Of a stretch of DNA of 64,000 nucleotides, positions 53,054 to 62,285 are shown in pieces. The DNA is from Candidatus Acidiferrum typicum. Its GTDB lineage: Bacteria; Acidobacteriota; Terriglobia; Acidiferrales; UBA7541. A model generated the notes under the pieces. It searched no databases. It was not told the origin of the DNA and was given only the letters and a program-made list of their open reading frames with translations. Position 1 is the stretch's first letter, and the number at the start of each line of letters is the position of its first letter. A program made the translations under genes and the position numbers. The stretch spans positions 1 through 64,000 of the forward strand of contig JAOAPV010000090.1 in NCBI GenBank assembly GCA_025463055.1, in the 5' to 3' direction.

Positions 53054-53290
53054 TTATGCGGCGGGACGAACGCGGACGTTTTCATTGCGAACGTCTTCGC
53101 GTCGTCCACGCATGCCGGCCAGCCCTGCCAACCCTATCAGGCCGATCCAGCCAAAATTGCCGCCACGACGTACCGGCTCATTGCTCCCCGGCGCATTGCT
53201 GTCGTTTGGTGTGGACCGATCCGGCGCCTGCGCGAAACTCAACGTGGCGCTCAAGGCCATTAATACAAACAGCGAAAGAATCTTTTTCAT
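53054..53290 (-). CDS. Small exported WGxxGxxG-type protein
   Basis: 78 residues from ATG 53290 with GGAGGG upstream. A signal peptide (KKILSLFVLMALSATLSFAQA) is followed by a disordered Asn/Pro/Ser stretch, a Gly-rich hydrophobic C-terminal segment GGNFGWIGLIGLAGLAGMRGRRE, and a basic tail. This resembles the WGxxGxxG family of tiny exported proteins and PEP-CTERM/Myxo-CTERM-like sorting tails. There is almost no mature domain between signal and tail, so its role may lie in the membrane anchor itself. Confidence 0.75.
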   Translation of the reverse strand: MKKILSLFVLMALSATLSFAQAPDRSTPNDSNAPGSNEPVRRGGNFGWIGLIGLAGLAGMRGRREDVRNENVRVRPAA

Positions 53291-53583
53291 TTTAGTCCCT
53301 CCGTTATCCTCGCACAGTAGTATTCCGTGCCAAGGCCACAGTGCTTTTGTTTCCAAATATCCGCCATACCCAAAAAGCCCAATACCTCAACATTTTGCGG
53401 CCTAAATCTCCGTAGGGTCATGTCTGCAGGCCTGAGGCGAGCTAAGGGAGGAAGCGCGGCTTCGGAACTCTCCTCGCAGTCAAGCGCGATAGGCCCCGAC
53501 CTACTAGGAACCATGGATAACTGTCTGCATCGCAAACGCAGAGAATGGAGAGTTGCGCGCACACAGTTGCCGCGGGAGATACC

Positions 53584-54150
53584 ATGAGCAAGAAGGGGAA
53601 CCGCAACGGCTTGGCCGACCCTTCGCGCCTCAAGCCGGTCGATAAAAATGATAAGGACGTGGTACGCGTAATTATTGAAACGCCCAAAGGGAGCCGCAAC
53701 AAATATGCTTTCGACCAAGAAGAGAAAGCGTTCATCCTGAAGAAAGTCTTGCCAGCTGGAATGGCCTTCCCGCACGACTTCGGGTTTGTGCCCTCTACCC
53801 TAGCCGAGGACGGCGACCCGTTAGATGTGCTGGTGCTGATGGACGAACCTGCGTTTCCGGGCTGCTTAGTGAAGTGCCACCTGGTCGGAGTGATCGAAGG
53901 AGAGCAGAAAGACAAGAAGGAAACGCTGCGCAACGATCGTATTGTCGCAGTGGATATCGAAAATCATCAATGGGCGCACATCGAGCACGTGGATGACCTG
54001 GGAAAGCAGTTCGTGCGCGAATTAGAGGCGTTCTTCGTCAATTTTCATGAGTTAATAGGCAAGAAGTATCGAATCCTGGATGTGCGCGGGCCAGGGCAGG
54101 CGCGCCGCAGCGTCGATGACGCAAGGAAAGCGCTCGCCAAGAAATCCTGA
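53584..54150 (+). CDS. ppa: Inorganic pyrophosphatase (family I)
   Basis: 188 residues from ATG 53584. Family I signature EDGDPLDVLVLMDEP supplies metal ligands D76, D78 and D81; upstream VRVIIETPKGSRNKYAFD and PHDFGFVPST are typical. It hydrolyses pyrophosphate in the cytoplasm and drives biosynthesis. An extra ~15 residue polar N-terminus and a Lys-rich C-terminus are longer than the E. coli protein. Single gene, transcribed away from its small neighbour. Confidence 0.95.
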   Translation: MSKKGNRNGLADPSRLKPVDKNDKDVVRVIIETPKGSRNKYAFDQEEKAFILKKVLPAGMAFPHDFGFVPSTLAEDGDPLDVLVLMDEPAFPGCLVKCHLVGVIEGEQKDKKETLRNDRIVAVDIENHQWAHIEHVDDLGKQFVRELEAFFVNFHELIGKKYRILDVRGPGQARRSVDDARKALAKKS

Positions 54151-54161
54151 CGTTCCTGTTC

Positions 54162-54659
54162 TCAAACGGCGGACTTGACCGGCTCGCCGCGGAATTTGAT
54201 CGCCGCGAGAATGGTGAGCACGACAAAAGCGATCAATGCTGCGAGCTGCGCTTCCTTGAATGGCGCCTCGCTCTGCGTGGGAGCTAGTGCTTTTAGTGCC
54301 GGCACTTTCATAAAGAGTTGGGCGATTAAGACGAACACGTTGAAGTAGAGCGCAATCATGGCATTTATGGCGTAGGCTTTTCGCCAGCCTCCACTCAGAT
54401 GCTTGCCATACAGCGCATAGATGGCAATCGTCAAAACCAACAAAGACAGGATGCCGATGGCGTGCGAGGGTAAAAATTTGTGGAATGGAAACAAGAATCC
54501 GGTGACGCTGGTGGCCACGGTGGTCCAGATAAAAAGCGCCGTCCAGCCGTGGAGCTGTCTTGCGGTTAGGAATCCAAACATAACGACGAAACCCGCGAGG
54601 ATCCCAACCAAGCTCAACAAAACGTGCACGAAGGTCAATATCGTCATACCAAAGATCAT
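54162..54659 (-). CDS. Polytopic membrane protein of unknown function
   Basis: 165 residues from ATG 54659. Four to five hydrophobic helices (FVHVLLSLVGILAGFVVMFGFL; ALFIWTTVATSVTGFLFPFHKFLPSHAIGILSLLVLTIAIYAL; NAMIALYFNVFVLIAQLFM; LAALIAFVVLTILAAI). Two His in FPFHKFLPSHAIG face one helix and might bind a cofactor. I do not recognise a family. It is downstream of prfB by 105 bases on the same strand. Confidence 0.75.
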   Translation of the reverse strand: MIFGMTILTFVHVLLSLVGILAGFVVMFGFLTARQLHGWTALFIWTTVATSVTGFLFPFHKFLPSHAIGILSLLVLTIAIYALYGKHLSGGWRKAYAINAMIALYFNVFVLIAQLFMKVPALKALAPTQSEAPFKEAQLAALIAFVVLTILAAIKFRGEPVKSAV

Positions 54660-54764
54660 GGGTGCCTCCCTTTCAGGCAGAGGTTCTTCGGGATTACCGA
54701 GGGAGCGCTACGATACACGTGTCGATCCGGGCATGCAATCCATCGTAAAACGCCTCGGCTGCTT

Positions 54765-55926
54765 TTACGCGGCCGCGGTGTCGTCGTCTTCCGGCTGGAC
54801 TTCGAGCTTGCCTTTGGTTTTCTTGGCCATTAGATAGGAGCGCATGAAAGGGTCGAGGTCGCCATCGAGAACGCGGTCGACATCGCCGACGACGAACTTG
54901 GTGCGATGGTCCTTAATTTGGCGGTAGGGCTGCATGACGTACGAGCGAATCTGGCTGCCGAAGGAAATATCCATCTTCGTTTCGTCTAGCCTATCGGTCT
55001 CCGCCTGCCGCTTTTGAATTTCGAGGTCGTAGAGGCGCGAGCGAAGCATCTTCATGGCCAGCTCGCGATTTTTGTGCTGGCTACGCTCGACCTGGCAGCC
55101 GACGACGATGTTGGTGGGAAGGTGCGTGATGCGCACGGCGGTCTCGACTTTGTTGACGTTCTGGCCGCCCTTGCCCCCGGAACGGAAGGTGTCGACGCGC
55201 AGATCTTCCGGTCGGATGTTAATTTCGATTTTGTCGTCGACCTCGGGAATGACAAAGACGGATGCAAACGAAGTGTGGCGGCGCGCGGCCTGGTCGAAGG
55301 GAGAGATGCGGACGAGTCGATGCACGCCGGCCTCGCCGATGAGCATCCCGTAGGCGTTTTCACCGGCGAACTGGATGGTGGCGTTTTTTATCCCGGCTTC
55401 TTCGCCAGGCGTTTCGTCGAGGACGACGGCACTCATACCTTTGCGCTCAGCCCAGCGCAAATACATGCGCAGCAGGATGGAAGCCCAGTCCTGCGATTCA
55501 GTGCCACCGGCGCCAGGCTTGATGGTCATGATCGCATTGAGATGATCGCTTTCACCGGAGAGCAGCGTTTTCGTTTCCAAGTCGCCGATGTAATTTTCCG
55601 CGTTGTTGAGCTCGCGATCTAGCTCCTTGAGCAAATCGTTGCGCTGCTCGGCATTGGTTTCTTCCTGTACGAGATGGATGTAGGTGTCGAGATCACCGGA
55701 AAGCGAAGTGAGCTTTTCGTCGGCGGCGACCTGATCTTCCGAGCGCTTGCGATCGCGCAGGACGGATTGCGCGGCTTCTTGATTGTTCCAGAAGTCTGGC
55801 GCGGCGATGCGCGTTTCAAGGGATTTCAGGCGTTCGCGGTGGGGTGCAGCGTCAAAGATAACTCCGAACGAGCGTGATACGCGGCTTTAGGAGTTCGTAG
55901 CGGTGCTGGAGGTCTTCAAGAACCAT
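54765..55926 (-). CDS. prfB: Peptide chain release factor 2, programmed +1 frameshift
   Basis: Starts ATG 55926. The first 24 codons ([15 protein letters not shown]...VRSYL) run to an in-frame TGA at 55854-55852. A +1 shift at CTTTGAC skips T55854 and continues [25 protein letters not shown] to the stop at 54765, 386 residues in all. Later motifs are the codon-recognition SPF ([10 protein letters not shown]) and GGQ ([11 protein letters not shown]). RF2 reads UGA and UAA stops; the in-frame UGA makes its own synthesis depend on low RF2. A simple ORF call would miss the N-terminus. It lies 38 bases after lnt. Confidence 0.93.
55849..55868 (-). promoter_or_regulatory. prfB programmed frameshift site
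   Basis: Minus-strand CGGAGTTATCTTTGAC: the Shine-Dalgarno-like GGAG, then TAT, slippery CTT (55857-55855), stop TGA (55854-55852) and C. Same order and spacing as the E. coli site. Confidence 0.9.
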
Positions 55927-55963
55927 GAGATCAAGGCACGCGGTAGAGAGCATTTGCGAGCGG

Positions 55964-57619
55964 CTAAGTGCCGCTCGCTACCAGCGACGGCGGAATATCT
56001 TCCACCGGCATCAGCAGTTCCTCGCGCGCGGTGCTTCCTTTCCGGAAAGTTAAGGCTAACAGAATAACGGAAACGACGACGCAGAGCCAAGCAAACCAGT
56101 CGTCGAAACGCGTGTAGATCGTGTCGTCGGTGCGAAAGTCGTAGGGCAGGTCGACGGCGGCGCGGACGTCCGGAGGCAGCGGACTAAACACGCGGCCGTA
56201 GGGATCGACACTGACGGTAAAGCCGTTGTTGGTGACGCGAAGGAGCCAGCGGCGATTCTCCACGGCGCGGACGCGGGCCATGCGGACATGCTGTTCCGGC
56301 GCGGCGGAGCGGCCAAACCAGCCGTCGTTCGAAATATTGATGAGGAGGTCGGCGCCCGCGGCGGCGAAGTGGCGAACTTCGTCTGGGAAAATCGCTTCGT
56401 AACAAATAAATGCGCCGAAGGTGTAGCCGCCGGGCAGCGGCCCGATGGAATACTTGCGACCCTTGCGGAAGCCGCCGACTTCATCGGAGAAGCTGGCTAC
56501 AACGCGATGAATCAGCGGAAAAGGTTCGTATTCGCCGAAGGGGACGAGATGGACTTTGTCGTAACTGAAAACTTTCTGGCCTTGCGGGTCGATAAGAATA
56601 GCGCTGTTGTACGGGGCAAGAGCCGCGTGCGCGCTCGTGGCTGCTTCGGGCGCAGGTTCCCACTCGATGACTCCGGCGAGAAATGGATGCTGAGAGCGAA
56701 CCGCGAGCAGCGAAGCACGCCGTGCGAATTGCGGTTCTTCGAACGAAAAAGGCGCGGGCGCTTCAGGCCAGACGAGAAGATCGACCGCGTGATTCGAAGG
56801 GGCGAGGCTGAGCTGTTCGATTTGGTCCAGGTCACCTGCATGCGCTTGAAACCAGTCGGAAGGGTAGTCCATAGCTTCGGGAAGGTTTGGCTGGACGGCG
56901 CGAGCGTAGTGATTGGCGAAAGTTTGCGGAACGAAATGCGGTCCGATGGCCATAATTGACAAAACCAAAACGGCAGCGGCGGCAAGAAGCGTGATGCGAA
57001 CGTTGAAGCGGGGCGCGTAAGCCAACACGGTCCAGGCGATGAGCGCGTTGAACGCGGCAACAAGAAAGGAAAGACCCCAAATTCCGGTGAAGGTGGCGAG
57101 TTGGAGCAGCGCTAGATTCGCCGAAGCGGGATAGCCGAGCAAATTCCAGGGGAACCCGATTTCTGGCATGTGGGCGCGGGCAAATTCGAACGTCACCCAG
57201 AGAAATGGCGCGCCGATGCAGGCGAGTTCAAGACTGCGCTGCGCGAGTCGGCGAACACACCACGCGAAGGCGCCGGTGTGAATGCCGAATACGGTAGCAA
57301 TGAGAAGCAGAATTGCCCAGCCGCCCACGCGCGAAAGGCCGCCGTGAACGGCGAGCACGGTGGCAATCCAAGGCATGGAAGTAATTACGAAAAAGAGCGA
57401 GTGGACGAAGCCGCAAGCAAAAGCGATGCGCGGGCGTGCGTCCAAAATGACGATGAGCAGGAGCCCTATACAGAGCCAAGAGTAGATGCTGAAATAATAG
57501 CCAGTGTACGAGAGTGAGAGCGCCGCACCAGACACTGCCGCGCAGACTAAACGGAAAGCGGCGGGCGTGGCCGGTCCCGGATAGGGAGGAAAAAACTTCG
57601 TCCAGAAACGCAGCGACAT
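55964..57619 (-). CDS. lnt: Apolipoprotein N-acyltransferase
   Basis: 551 residues from ATG 57619, overlapping the stop of the SPOR gene (TGATG). Six or more N-terminal membrane helices (~20-220) are followed by a periplasmic nitrilase-like domain with catalytic E286 (WPEAPAP), K355 (YDKVHLVPFGEYEP) and C406 (ICYEAIFPD), then NISNDGWFG and RVTNNGFTV. A last helix lies near residue 520. It adds the third acyl chain to lipoproteins. Full length, all catalytic residues present. Confidence 0.95.
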   Translation of the reverse strand: MSLRFWTKFFPPYPGPATPAAFRLVCAAVSGAALSLSYTGYYFSIYSWLCIGLLLIVILDARPRIAFACGFVHSLFFVITSMPWIATVLAVHGGLSRVGGWAILLLIATVFGIHTGAFAWCVRRLAQRSLELACIGAPFLWVTFEFARAHMPEIGFPWNLLGYPASANLALLQLATFTGIWGLSFLVAAFNALIAWTVLAYAPRFNVRITLLAAAAVLVLSIMAIGPHFVPQTFANHYARAVQPNLPEAMDYPSDWFQAHAGDLDQIEQLSLAPSNHAVDLLVWPEAPAPFSFEEPQFARRASLLAVRSQHPFLAGVIEWEPAPEAATSAHAALAPYNSAILIDPQGQKVFSYDKVHLVPFGEYEPFPLIHRVVASFSDEVGGFRKGRKYSIGPLPGGYTFGAFICYEAIFPDEVRHFAAAGADLLINISNDGWFGRSAAPEQHVRMARVRAVENRRWLLRVTNNGFTVSVDPYGRVFSPLPPDVRAAVDLPYDFRTDDTIYTRFDDWFAWLCVVVSVILLALTFRKGSTAREELLMPVEDIPPSLVASGT

Positions 57620-58227
57620 CAATGCTTCACGATGGCTCTGAAGCCGGCGCCCTCGAGACCCTTCCTGGCGGCGTCGGCGGATTTTTGGTCGGCGTAGGGT
57701 CCGACCTGCACACGGTAATACTTGTCTCCCTGCGGAGACATGACAAAGGCGGGGAATTTTTTCTTTTGCAAGTGAGAGGCGAGACTCATTGCATCGGCCT
57801 CGCGGCGGAGAGCGGCCACTTGCAACGTGTAAGAACCGGACGGAATCGCGGCGGCCGCAGCCGATCTCCCGCCCCTGCCCTTTGTCGAGGCCGGAACGGT
57901 ACGCGGACTGGAAGCAGGAGCGGACCAGGCGGGCTTGAGATTGTCGTCGGACGGAGACGATTTGCCGGCGTTGTAGAAACTCCAGTCGGAGTTGGGCTGT
58001 GAGCTGGTGTCGGTGGCCGGATCGGACTTCGGAGCGACGGGCGTGGGTTGCAGCGTGCGCGGATTCGAAGCGGCGCGCACCTGGCCGTCATACTGATTGC
58101 GGCCCATGACGTAGCCGAGAGTAAAAAAAACGCCGGAGAAAAGGAGCATCAGCATGAAAAGGCCGATGACGTGCCTGCTCTCAAGCACGCGATCACCAGC
58201 TCCGCCGCGTCTACCTCCCGATGCCAT
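57619..58227 (-). CDS. SPOR-domain membrane protein
   Basis: 202 residues from ATG 58227. A short cytoplasmic part leads to one membrane helix (HVIGLFMLMLLFSGVFFTLGYVMG, ~20-43), a Pro/Ser/Ala-rich disordered linker, and a C-terminal SPOR domain (SYTLQVAALRREADAMSLASHLQKKKF, YRVQVGPYADQKSADAARKGL). SPOR domains bind denuded peptidoglycan at division sites, so it is probably a cell-division or cell-wall protein like FtsN/DedD. It lies between slipin and lnt with near-zero spacing. Confidence 0.9.
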   Translation of the reverse strand: MASGGRRGGAGDRVLESRHVIGLFMLMLLFSGVFFTLGYVMGRNQYDGQVRAASNPRTLQPTPVAPKSDPATDTSSQPNSDWSFYNAGKSSPSDDNLKPAWSAPASSPRTVPASTKGRGGRSAAAAAIPSGSYTLQVAALRREADAMSLASHLQKKKFPAFVMSPQGDKYYRVQVGPYADQKSADAARKGLEGAGFRAIVKH

Positions 58228-58229
58228 TC

Positions 58230-59003
58230 TTATTTTTTTGGCTCCGCTAACGATTGCACCCAACTGTTAATAATATCGATGGGCAGCGGAAACACAATGG
58301 TTGTGTTCTTCTCAACACCTATCTCGGTAAGGGTCTGCAGGTAGCGGAGTTGGATGGCGGAGCGTTGCGTCTCGAGAACCTTGGCGGCTTCGGCCAGTTT
58401 TGCGGAGGCTTGGAACTCGCCATCAGCGTGAATAATTTTTGCGCGGCGCTCGCGCTCGGCTTCAGCCTGGCGAGCGATGGCGCGCTGCATCTGCTCGGGG
58501 ATGTCGACTTGCTTCACTTCGACTTTGCTGACCTTGATGCCCCAGGGTTCGGTCTCCGTGTCAAGAATGACTTGCAGCTTGGCATTCACTTTGTCTCGCT
58601 GGGCGAGAATTTCGTCGAGTTCGAACTGGCCGACCACGCTGCGGATCGTAGTCTGCGCGAGCTGCGACGTAGCGTACTGATAATTTTGCACCTGAGAGAG
58701 CGCGAGATTTGCGTCCACGATGCGGAAATAGCAGACCGCGTTCACTTTCACCGAGATGTTATCGCGGGTGATGATGTCCTGCGGCGGGACGTCCAGCGTT
58801 TCGATACGCATACTCATGCGCGTGAGAGTTTCAATGGGCCAGAAGACAAGATTCAGCCCCGCGCCCTTGGCGTGCGGCAACATGCGTCCGAGTCGGAGGA
58901 CCACGCCGCGCTCCCATTCCTTAATGATGTAGAGGGAATTCCAGAACCAGATGAGCACGAAGCCGACGACGACGAGCGTCCCGATGCTGAAGGTCTCGAA
59001 CAT
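58230..59003 (-). CDS. SPFH/band 7 (slipin) protein
   Basis: 257 residues from ATG 59003 (RBS AGGGAGG). One N-terminal membrane helix (LVVVGFVLIWFWNSLYII) and the prohibitin/stomatin domain (EWERGVVLRLGR, LDVPPQDIITRDNISVKVNAVCYFRI, SQLAQTTIRSVVGQFELDEIL, VEVKQVDIPEQMQRAIARQAEAERERRAKII). Followed by a coiled region. Slipins form membrane microdomain scaffolds with an NfeD protease partner, and the NfeD gene is immediately upstream here. Confidence 0.94.
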   Translation of the reverse strand: MFETFSIGTLVVVGFVLIWFWNSLYIIKEWERGVVLRLGRMLPHAKGAGLNLVFWPIETLTRMSMRIETLDVPPQDIITRDNISVKVNAVCYFRIVDANLALSQVQNYQYATSQLAQTTIRSVVGQFELDEILAQRDKVNAKLQVILDTETEPWGIKVSKVEVKQVDIPEQMQRAIARQAEAERERRAKIIHADGEFQASAKLAEAAKVLETQRSAIQLRYLQTLTEIGVEKNTTIVFPLPIDIINSWVQSLAEPKK

Positions 59004-59091
59004 GTGTCCTCCCTAAACCAGGCGACCCAATCTAACTCATTGGCGAAGATATAGTCTTGAAAATCGCAAATGGCAGCACGATCGCGCGCCG

Positions 59092-60450
59092 CTAGACTAC
59101 CGGTTCTACGTAGAGCTTCAGGCCGTCCATTTTTACCACGCGAACGGGCTTGCCTTCGGGCACAGGCTGATTGGATATTGCACGCCAGAGTTCGCCGTGC
59201 ACGCGGATCATACCTTCGGCGCCGCCTGGAAGCGGCGTGACAACGGTCCCCTGCGCACCGATCATTTCTTCGGGCCCGGTTTGCGGTTTCCAGGCGCGGG
59301 AACGCAGGACAAGGCGCATCAACAAAACGGTCAGTGCAGCGAAAGGCAGCGTTACGGCGAGGGCGACGCCGAGACTTACGCCACCGGCTGTTAGTGGCGA
59401 GCGAATCAGGAACATGGCGCCGAGCACCATCGAGACGATGCCACCTGCCGCGAGCACGCCGTGGCTGGTAAATTTCGCTTCAAGGATAAAGAGCGCGAGC
59501 GCAAGGAGGATTAAGAACACGCCGGCCAGATTCACCGGAAGAATGTGCATGGCATAGAGCGCGAGAACCATGCAAATGCCCCCGACGACGCCCGGCGCGA
59601 CAACGCCGGGATGCGTAAATTCAGTGTAGAGACCTAGAACGCCGAGGATCAGAAGGATGAAGAAGATGTCTGGCTCGACGATGCGCGAAAGAAATTTCTG
59701 GCGCGCCGAGAGTTCGAAGGGCACCCGCACGGGATTTGCAAGCGCGAGCTTCGTCTTCGAGCCGTCAAAGCGGCTGATTTCTCGGCCGTTAAGCTGGCGC
59801 AGCAGGTCGTCTTCGGAACTCGCGACGAGATCGATGAGCTTGCCGTCGAGCGCTTCTTTTTCGGTGAAAGCCTTTGCCTCCGTAACCGCAGTCTCGGCGA
59901 GCTTCGGATTGCGGCCACGCTTTTCGGCGAAGCTGCGCAGAAAAGCTTGGGCGTCGTTCATGATCTTGCGTCGAAGAGTTTCGTCAATCGCGACAGGATA
60001 CCCGCCCACGCCAATGATCGGCGAGGCTGCGCCGGTATGCGTGCCAGGCGCCATGGCTGCGATATCAGCGCACAGCAAAATGAAAAAGCCGGCGGAAGCT
60101 CCGCGGGCACCGGTCGGATAAACGTAGACAGCAACGGGAACCTGCGAGGCCAAGATGTGCTGGATGATGTCCTTCATCGAGTCGCTGAGCCCGCCAGGAG
60201 TGTCCATAGTGATGACGACGAGCGAGGCGTGGCGGCTTGCAGCGGCAGCGAGGCCTTCATCAATGTAAGTGGCCAGAATGGGCTCGACTTCGCCTTCGAT
60301 TTTCAGTTCCAGGATGACGGGATTAGACGCGTGCTCGTCAGCGAACGCTGAAGGAAAAAGCGAAAGCATTGGCGCGGCGCATAGAGCCGTGACCAAAATT
60401 CTGCGAGTCACAGACCAGTCGCGATGAAAGAGAGCGCGGTGAAAGCTCAT
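59092..60450 (-). CDS. nfeD: NfeD-family membrane serine protease (long form)
   Basis: 452 residues from ATG 60450, overlapping the stop of the upstream TPR gene (ATGA). A signal peptide ends near SAFADEH. The ClpP-like domain has nucleophile S119 in ARGASAGF and catalytic Lys in RRKIMNDA (K162). Five hydrophobic helices (~265-390) precede the C-terminal OB-fold NfeD domain (GTVVTPLPGGAEGMIRVHGELW). It cleaves slipin (stomatin-like) partners. Paired with the following slipin gene, 88 bases on. Confidence 0.94.
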   Translation of the reverse strand: MSFHRALFHRDWSVTRRILVTALCAAPMLSLFPSAFADEHASNPVILELKIEGEVEPILATYIDEGLAAAASRHASLVVITMDTPGGLSDSMKDIIQHILASQVPVAVYVYPTGARGASAGFFILLCADIAAMAPGTHTGAASPIIGVGGYPVAIDETLRRKIMNDAQAFLRSFAEKRGRNPKLAETAVTEAKAFTEKEALDGKLIDLVASSEDDLLRQLNGREISRFDGSKTKLALANPVRVPFELSARQKFLSRIVEPDIFFILLILGVLGLYTEFTHPGVVAPGVVGGICMVLALYAMHILPVNLAGVFLILLALALFILEAKFTSHGVLAAGGIVSMVLGAMFLIRSPLTAGGVSLGVALAVTLPFAALTVLLMRLVLRSRAWKPQTGPEEMIGAQGTVVTPLPGGAEGMIRVHGELWRAISNQPVPEGKPVRVVKMDGLKLYVEPVV

Positions 60451-62186
60451 TGTGCGCCTCCGCTGGACTTTGACTTCGGAAGATGCTCCAGCAATTGCTT
60501 GGCTTCGGAGTAGTTGGGCGCAAGTTTTAGTGCGCGTTGCACCTCGGCGCGCGCCAGGTCGGGTTTTTTCTGCTCGAGGTAGATGCGCGCGAGGATGGTT
60601 CGAACCAGGGCTGAATCGCGTGCATCAAGCGATGCCTGGAGTTCCCTGACGGCATCATCCAGCTTGCCTCGGCGATGATCGATTTCGGCAAGGCCACGAT
60701 GAGCCGCGGCATTCGTGGGCTCGGTCCGCAAAACACCACGGAATTCGCTTTCGGCTGAATCGAGGCGGCCTGTGGCAAGCTCCTGGCGTCCGCGTCGAAT
60801 GCGCGATGCAGAACTTTCGGTTGGCGCACCAGAAGCGGCAGAATTCGCCGCGCTACCCGACGCAGCTATTTCGAGACGCAGAGCTGTGGTGTCCAGTTCG
60901 GTGCGGATGCGCGCCAGACGGAACGTCGCATCAGGCTTAGCATCTATGTGTGCGGATTGCAGAGCGTTAGGGCCGAGCGATTCGGCGGCGGATTCGCGCT
61001 CCTGGTCCGCCTCCGATTTCTTTCCTGTTTTTTCCAGCGCTTGCACAAGCAACGCGCGGTCTTCCGGGTTTTCCGGTTTTCGTTCGGACGCTTCGCGAAA
61101 GGCCGTGGCAGCCGCAGCAAAATCGCCGGATTGCAAAGCGAGCAACCCGAGGTTAAAAGGATAATCGTCCTCATCGGGATCGAGATCGGTGGCACGGCGA
61201 AGGCCGGCCTGAGCCTCAGCGATTTTTCCGCGGCGGGCGTGAGCAACTGCAAGATTGTTCAAAATTTCGGGCAGATCTCCGCCAGAAGCGCCTGTTTGTC
61301 CTTCGCTTTTGGTATCACCATTCAGCGACTTCTGCAGCGAGGTGAACACCTCTTCGGCCCGGTCCGGCTGATTCAGTTGGAGGCGGCACACACCCGTCGA
61401 GAACAGCGCCTCGACATACCGATCATGAGCGGGCGGAATGTGGGCCAGGAACGAGAGCGCGGTCGCACAATCGTTGCGCGTGAAATACGTTTGGCCGAGC
61501 GCGAAATAGGGATCGGGCCAGGCGGGCTCGAGGCGAGATGCTTCGCGTAATTCACGGATGCGCGGCTCGTCCTCATTGGCCAGCAGGCCTCGGATGTAAT
61601 GCTCGAAGGCGTCGAGGCGCAATGGGCGCTGTGACTTGGAGAACTCCGCCAGGGTGGGGCGGTATCGCTTGTCGTTTTCAGAAAGCAGGCGCCAGACCAG
61701 CTTAGATTGCATCTCGATCAGGGAATCGAGTGGACCCGTTTCGCGAACGGACGGAAGCAGCATCAGCGGATCAGTCCGCAACACGCGTGAATCGATCGTC
61801 AAACTCTTGCCGTCTGAAGTGAATGATCCGAAGACGACAAAGTCAGCGTCAAGATCTTGCGCCACGCGCAGCATGCTCGCGCGGCTCAGTTTGGCGGAAA
61901 AAGGAAGGCCGTTGCGTTCAAGCTCGGTGGTACGGCCAGCATGAGAATAAACCTGCTGACCACCAGCAGAGAGCGCTTGGATCGTGAGCTCTTCCAGTCC
62001 TTCGCCGAGCCAATCAAGGCGAGGAGAGGCGCCCGCATTTTCAAACGGAAAAACAAGATAGACGCCGGATTGGGCTGAACCGTTACTGGTGCGTGGAGAA
62101 GCCTGCTGCGCGCTGAGGAACGCGGCCGCACAAAGCAGTGCGCAGGAAACAAACGCAACGCGACCGATGAGTCGATACTGGGACAT
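60447..62186 (-). CDS. TPR-repeat protein with N-terminal FlgO-like domain
   Basis: 579 residues from ATG 62186. A signal peptide ends near AAFLSAQQ. Residues ~40-170 (YLVFPFENAGASPRLDWLGEGLEELTIQAL, VYSHAGRTTELERNGLPF, FVVFGSFTSDGKSLTIDSR) resemble the FlgO/adenylate-cyclase-associated N-terminal fold. From ~215 there are about seven TPR units (DPYFALGQTYFTRNDCATALSFL, NNLAVAHARRGKIAEAQAGLRRA, AHRGLAEIDHRRGKLDDAVRELQASL). It is likely a periplasmic scaffold. It overlaps nfeD by four bases. Confidence 0.8.
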   Translation of the reverse strand: MSQYRLIGRVAFVSCALLCAAAFLSAQQASPRTSNGSAQSGVYLVFPFENAGASPRLDWLGEGLEELTIQALSAGGQQVYSHAGRTTELERNGLPFSAKLSRASMLRVAQDLDADFVVFGSFTSDGKSLTIDSRVLRTDPLMLLPSVRETGPLDSLIEMQSKLVWRLLSENDKRYRPTLAEFSKSQRPLRLDAFEHYIRGLLANEDEPRIRELREASRLEPAWPDPYFALGQTYFTRNDCATALSFLAHIPPAHDRYVEALFSTGVCRLQLNQPDRAEEVFTSLQKSLNGDTKSEGQTGASGGDLPEILNNLAVAHARRGKIAEAQAGLRRATDLDPDEDDYPFNLGLLALQSGDFAAAATAFREASERKPENPEDRALLVQALEKTGKKSEADQERESAAESLGPNALQSAHIDAKPDATFRLARIRTELDTTALRLEIAASGSAANSAASGAPTESSASRIRRGRQELATGRLDSAESEFRGVLRTEPTNAAAHRGLAEIDHRRGKLDDAVRELQASLDARDSALVRTILARIYLEQKKPDLARAEVQRALKLAPNYSEAKQLLEHLPKSKSSGGAQ

Positions 62187-62285
62187 GGTTCTTCACGCAT
62201 TGTAACAGACGCGAGGGAACCGGTATTTACACGTGTGCAGCGTGCGACCAATGGTAAACGTGCCTGCGGGGTACCCGACCGCGGA

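Noticed and set aside
52975-53295. Rightward open frame of about 106 codons
   Set aside because: Antisense to the small WGxxGxxG gene and through its hairpin; composition and lack of a ribosome-binding site mark it as a shadow.
54765-55634. RF2 starting at TTG 55634
   Set aside because: The upstream sequence in this frame is clearly RF2 and connects to a frameshift site, so the gene is longer.
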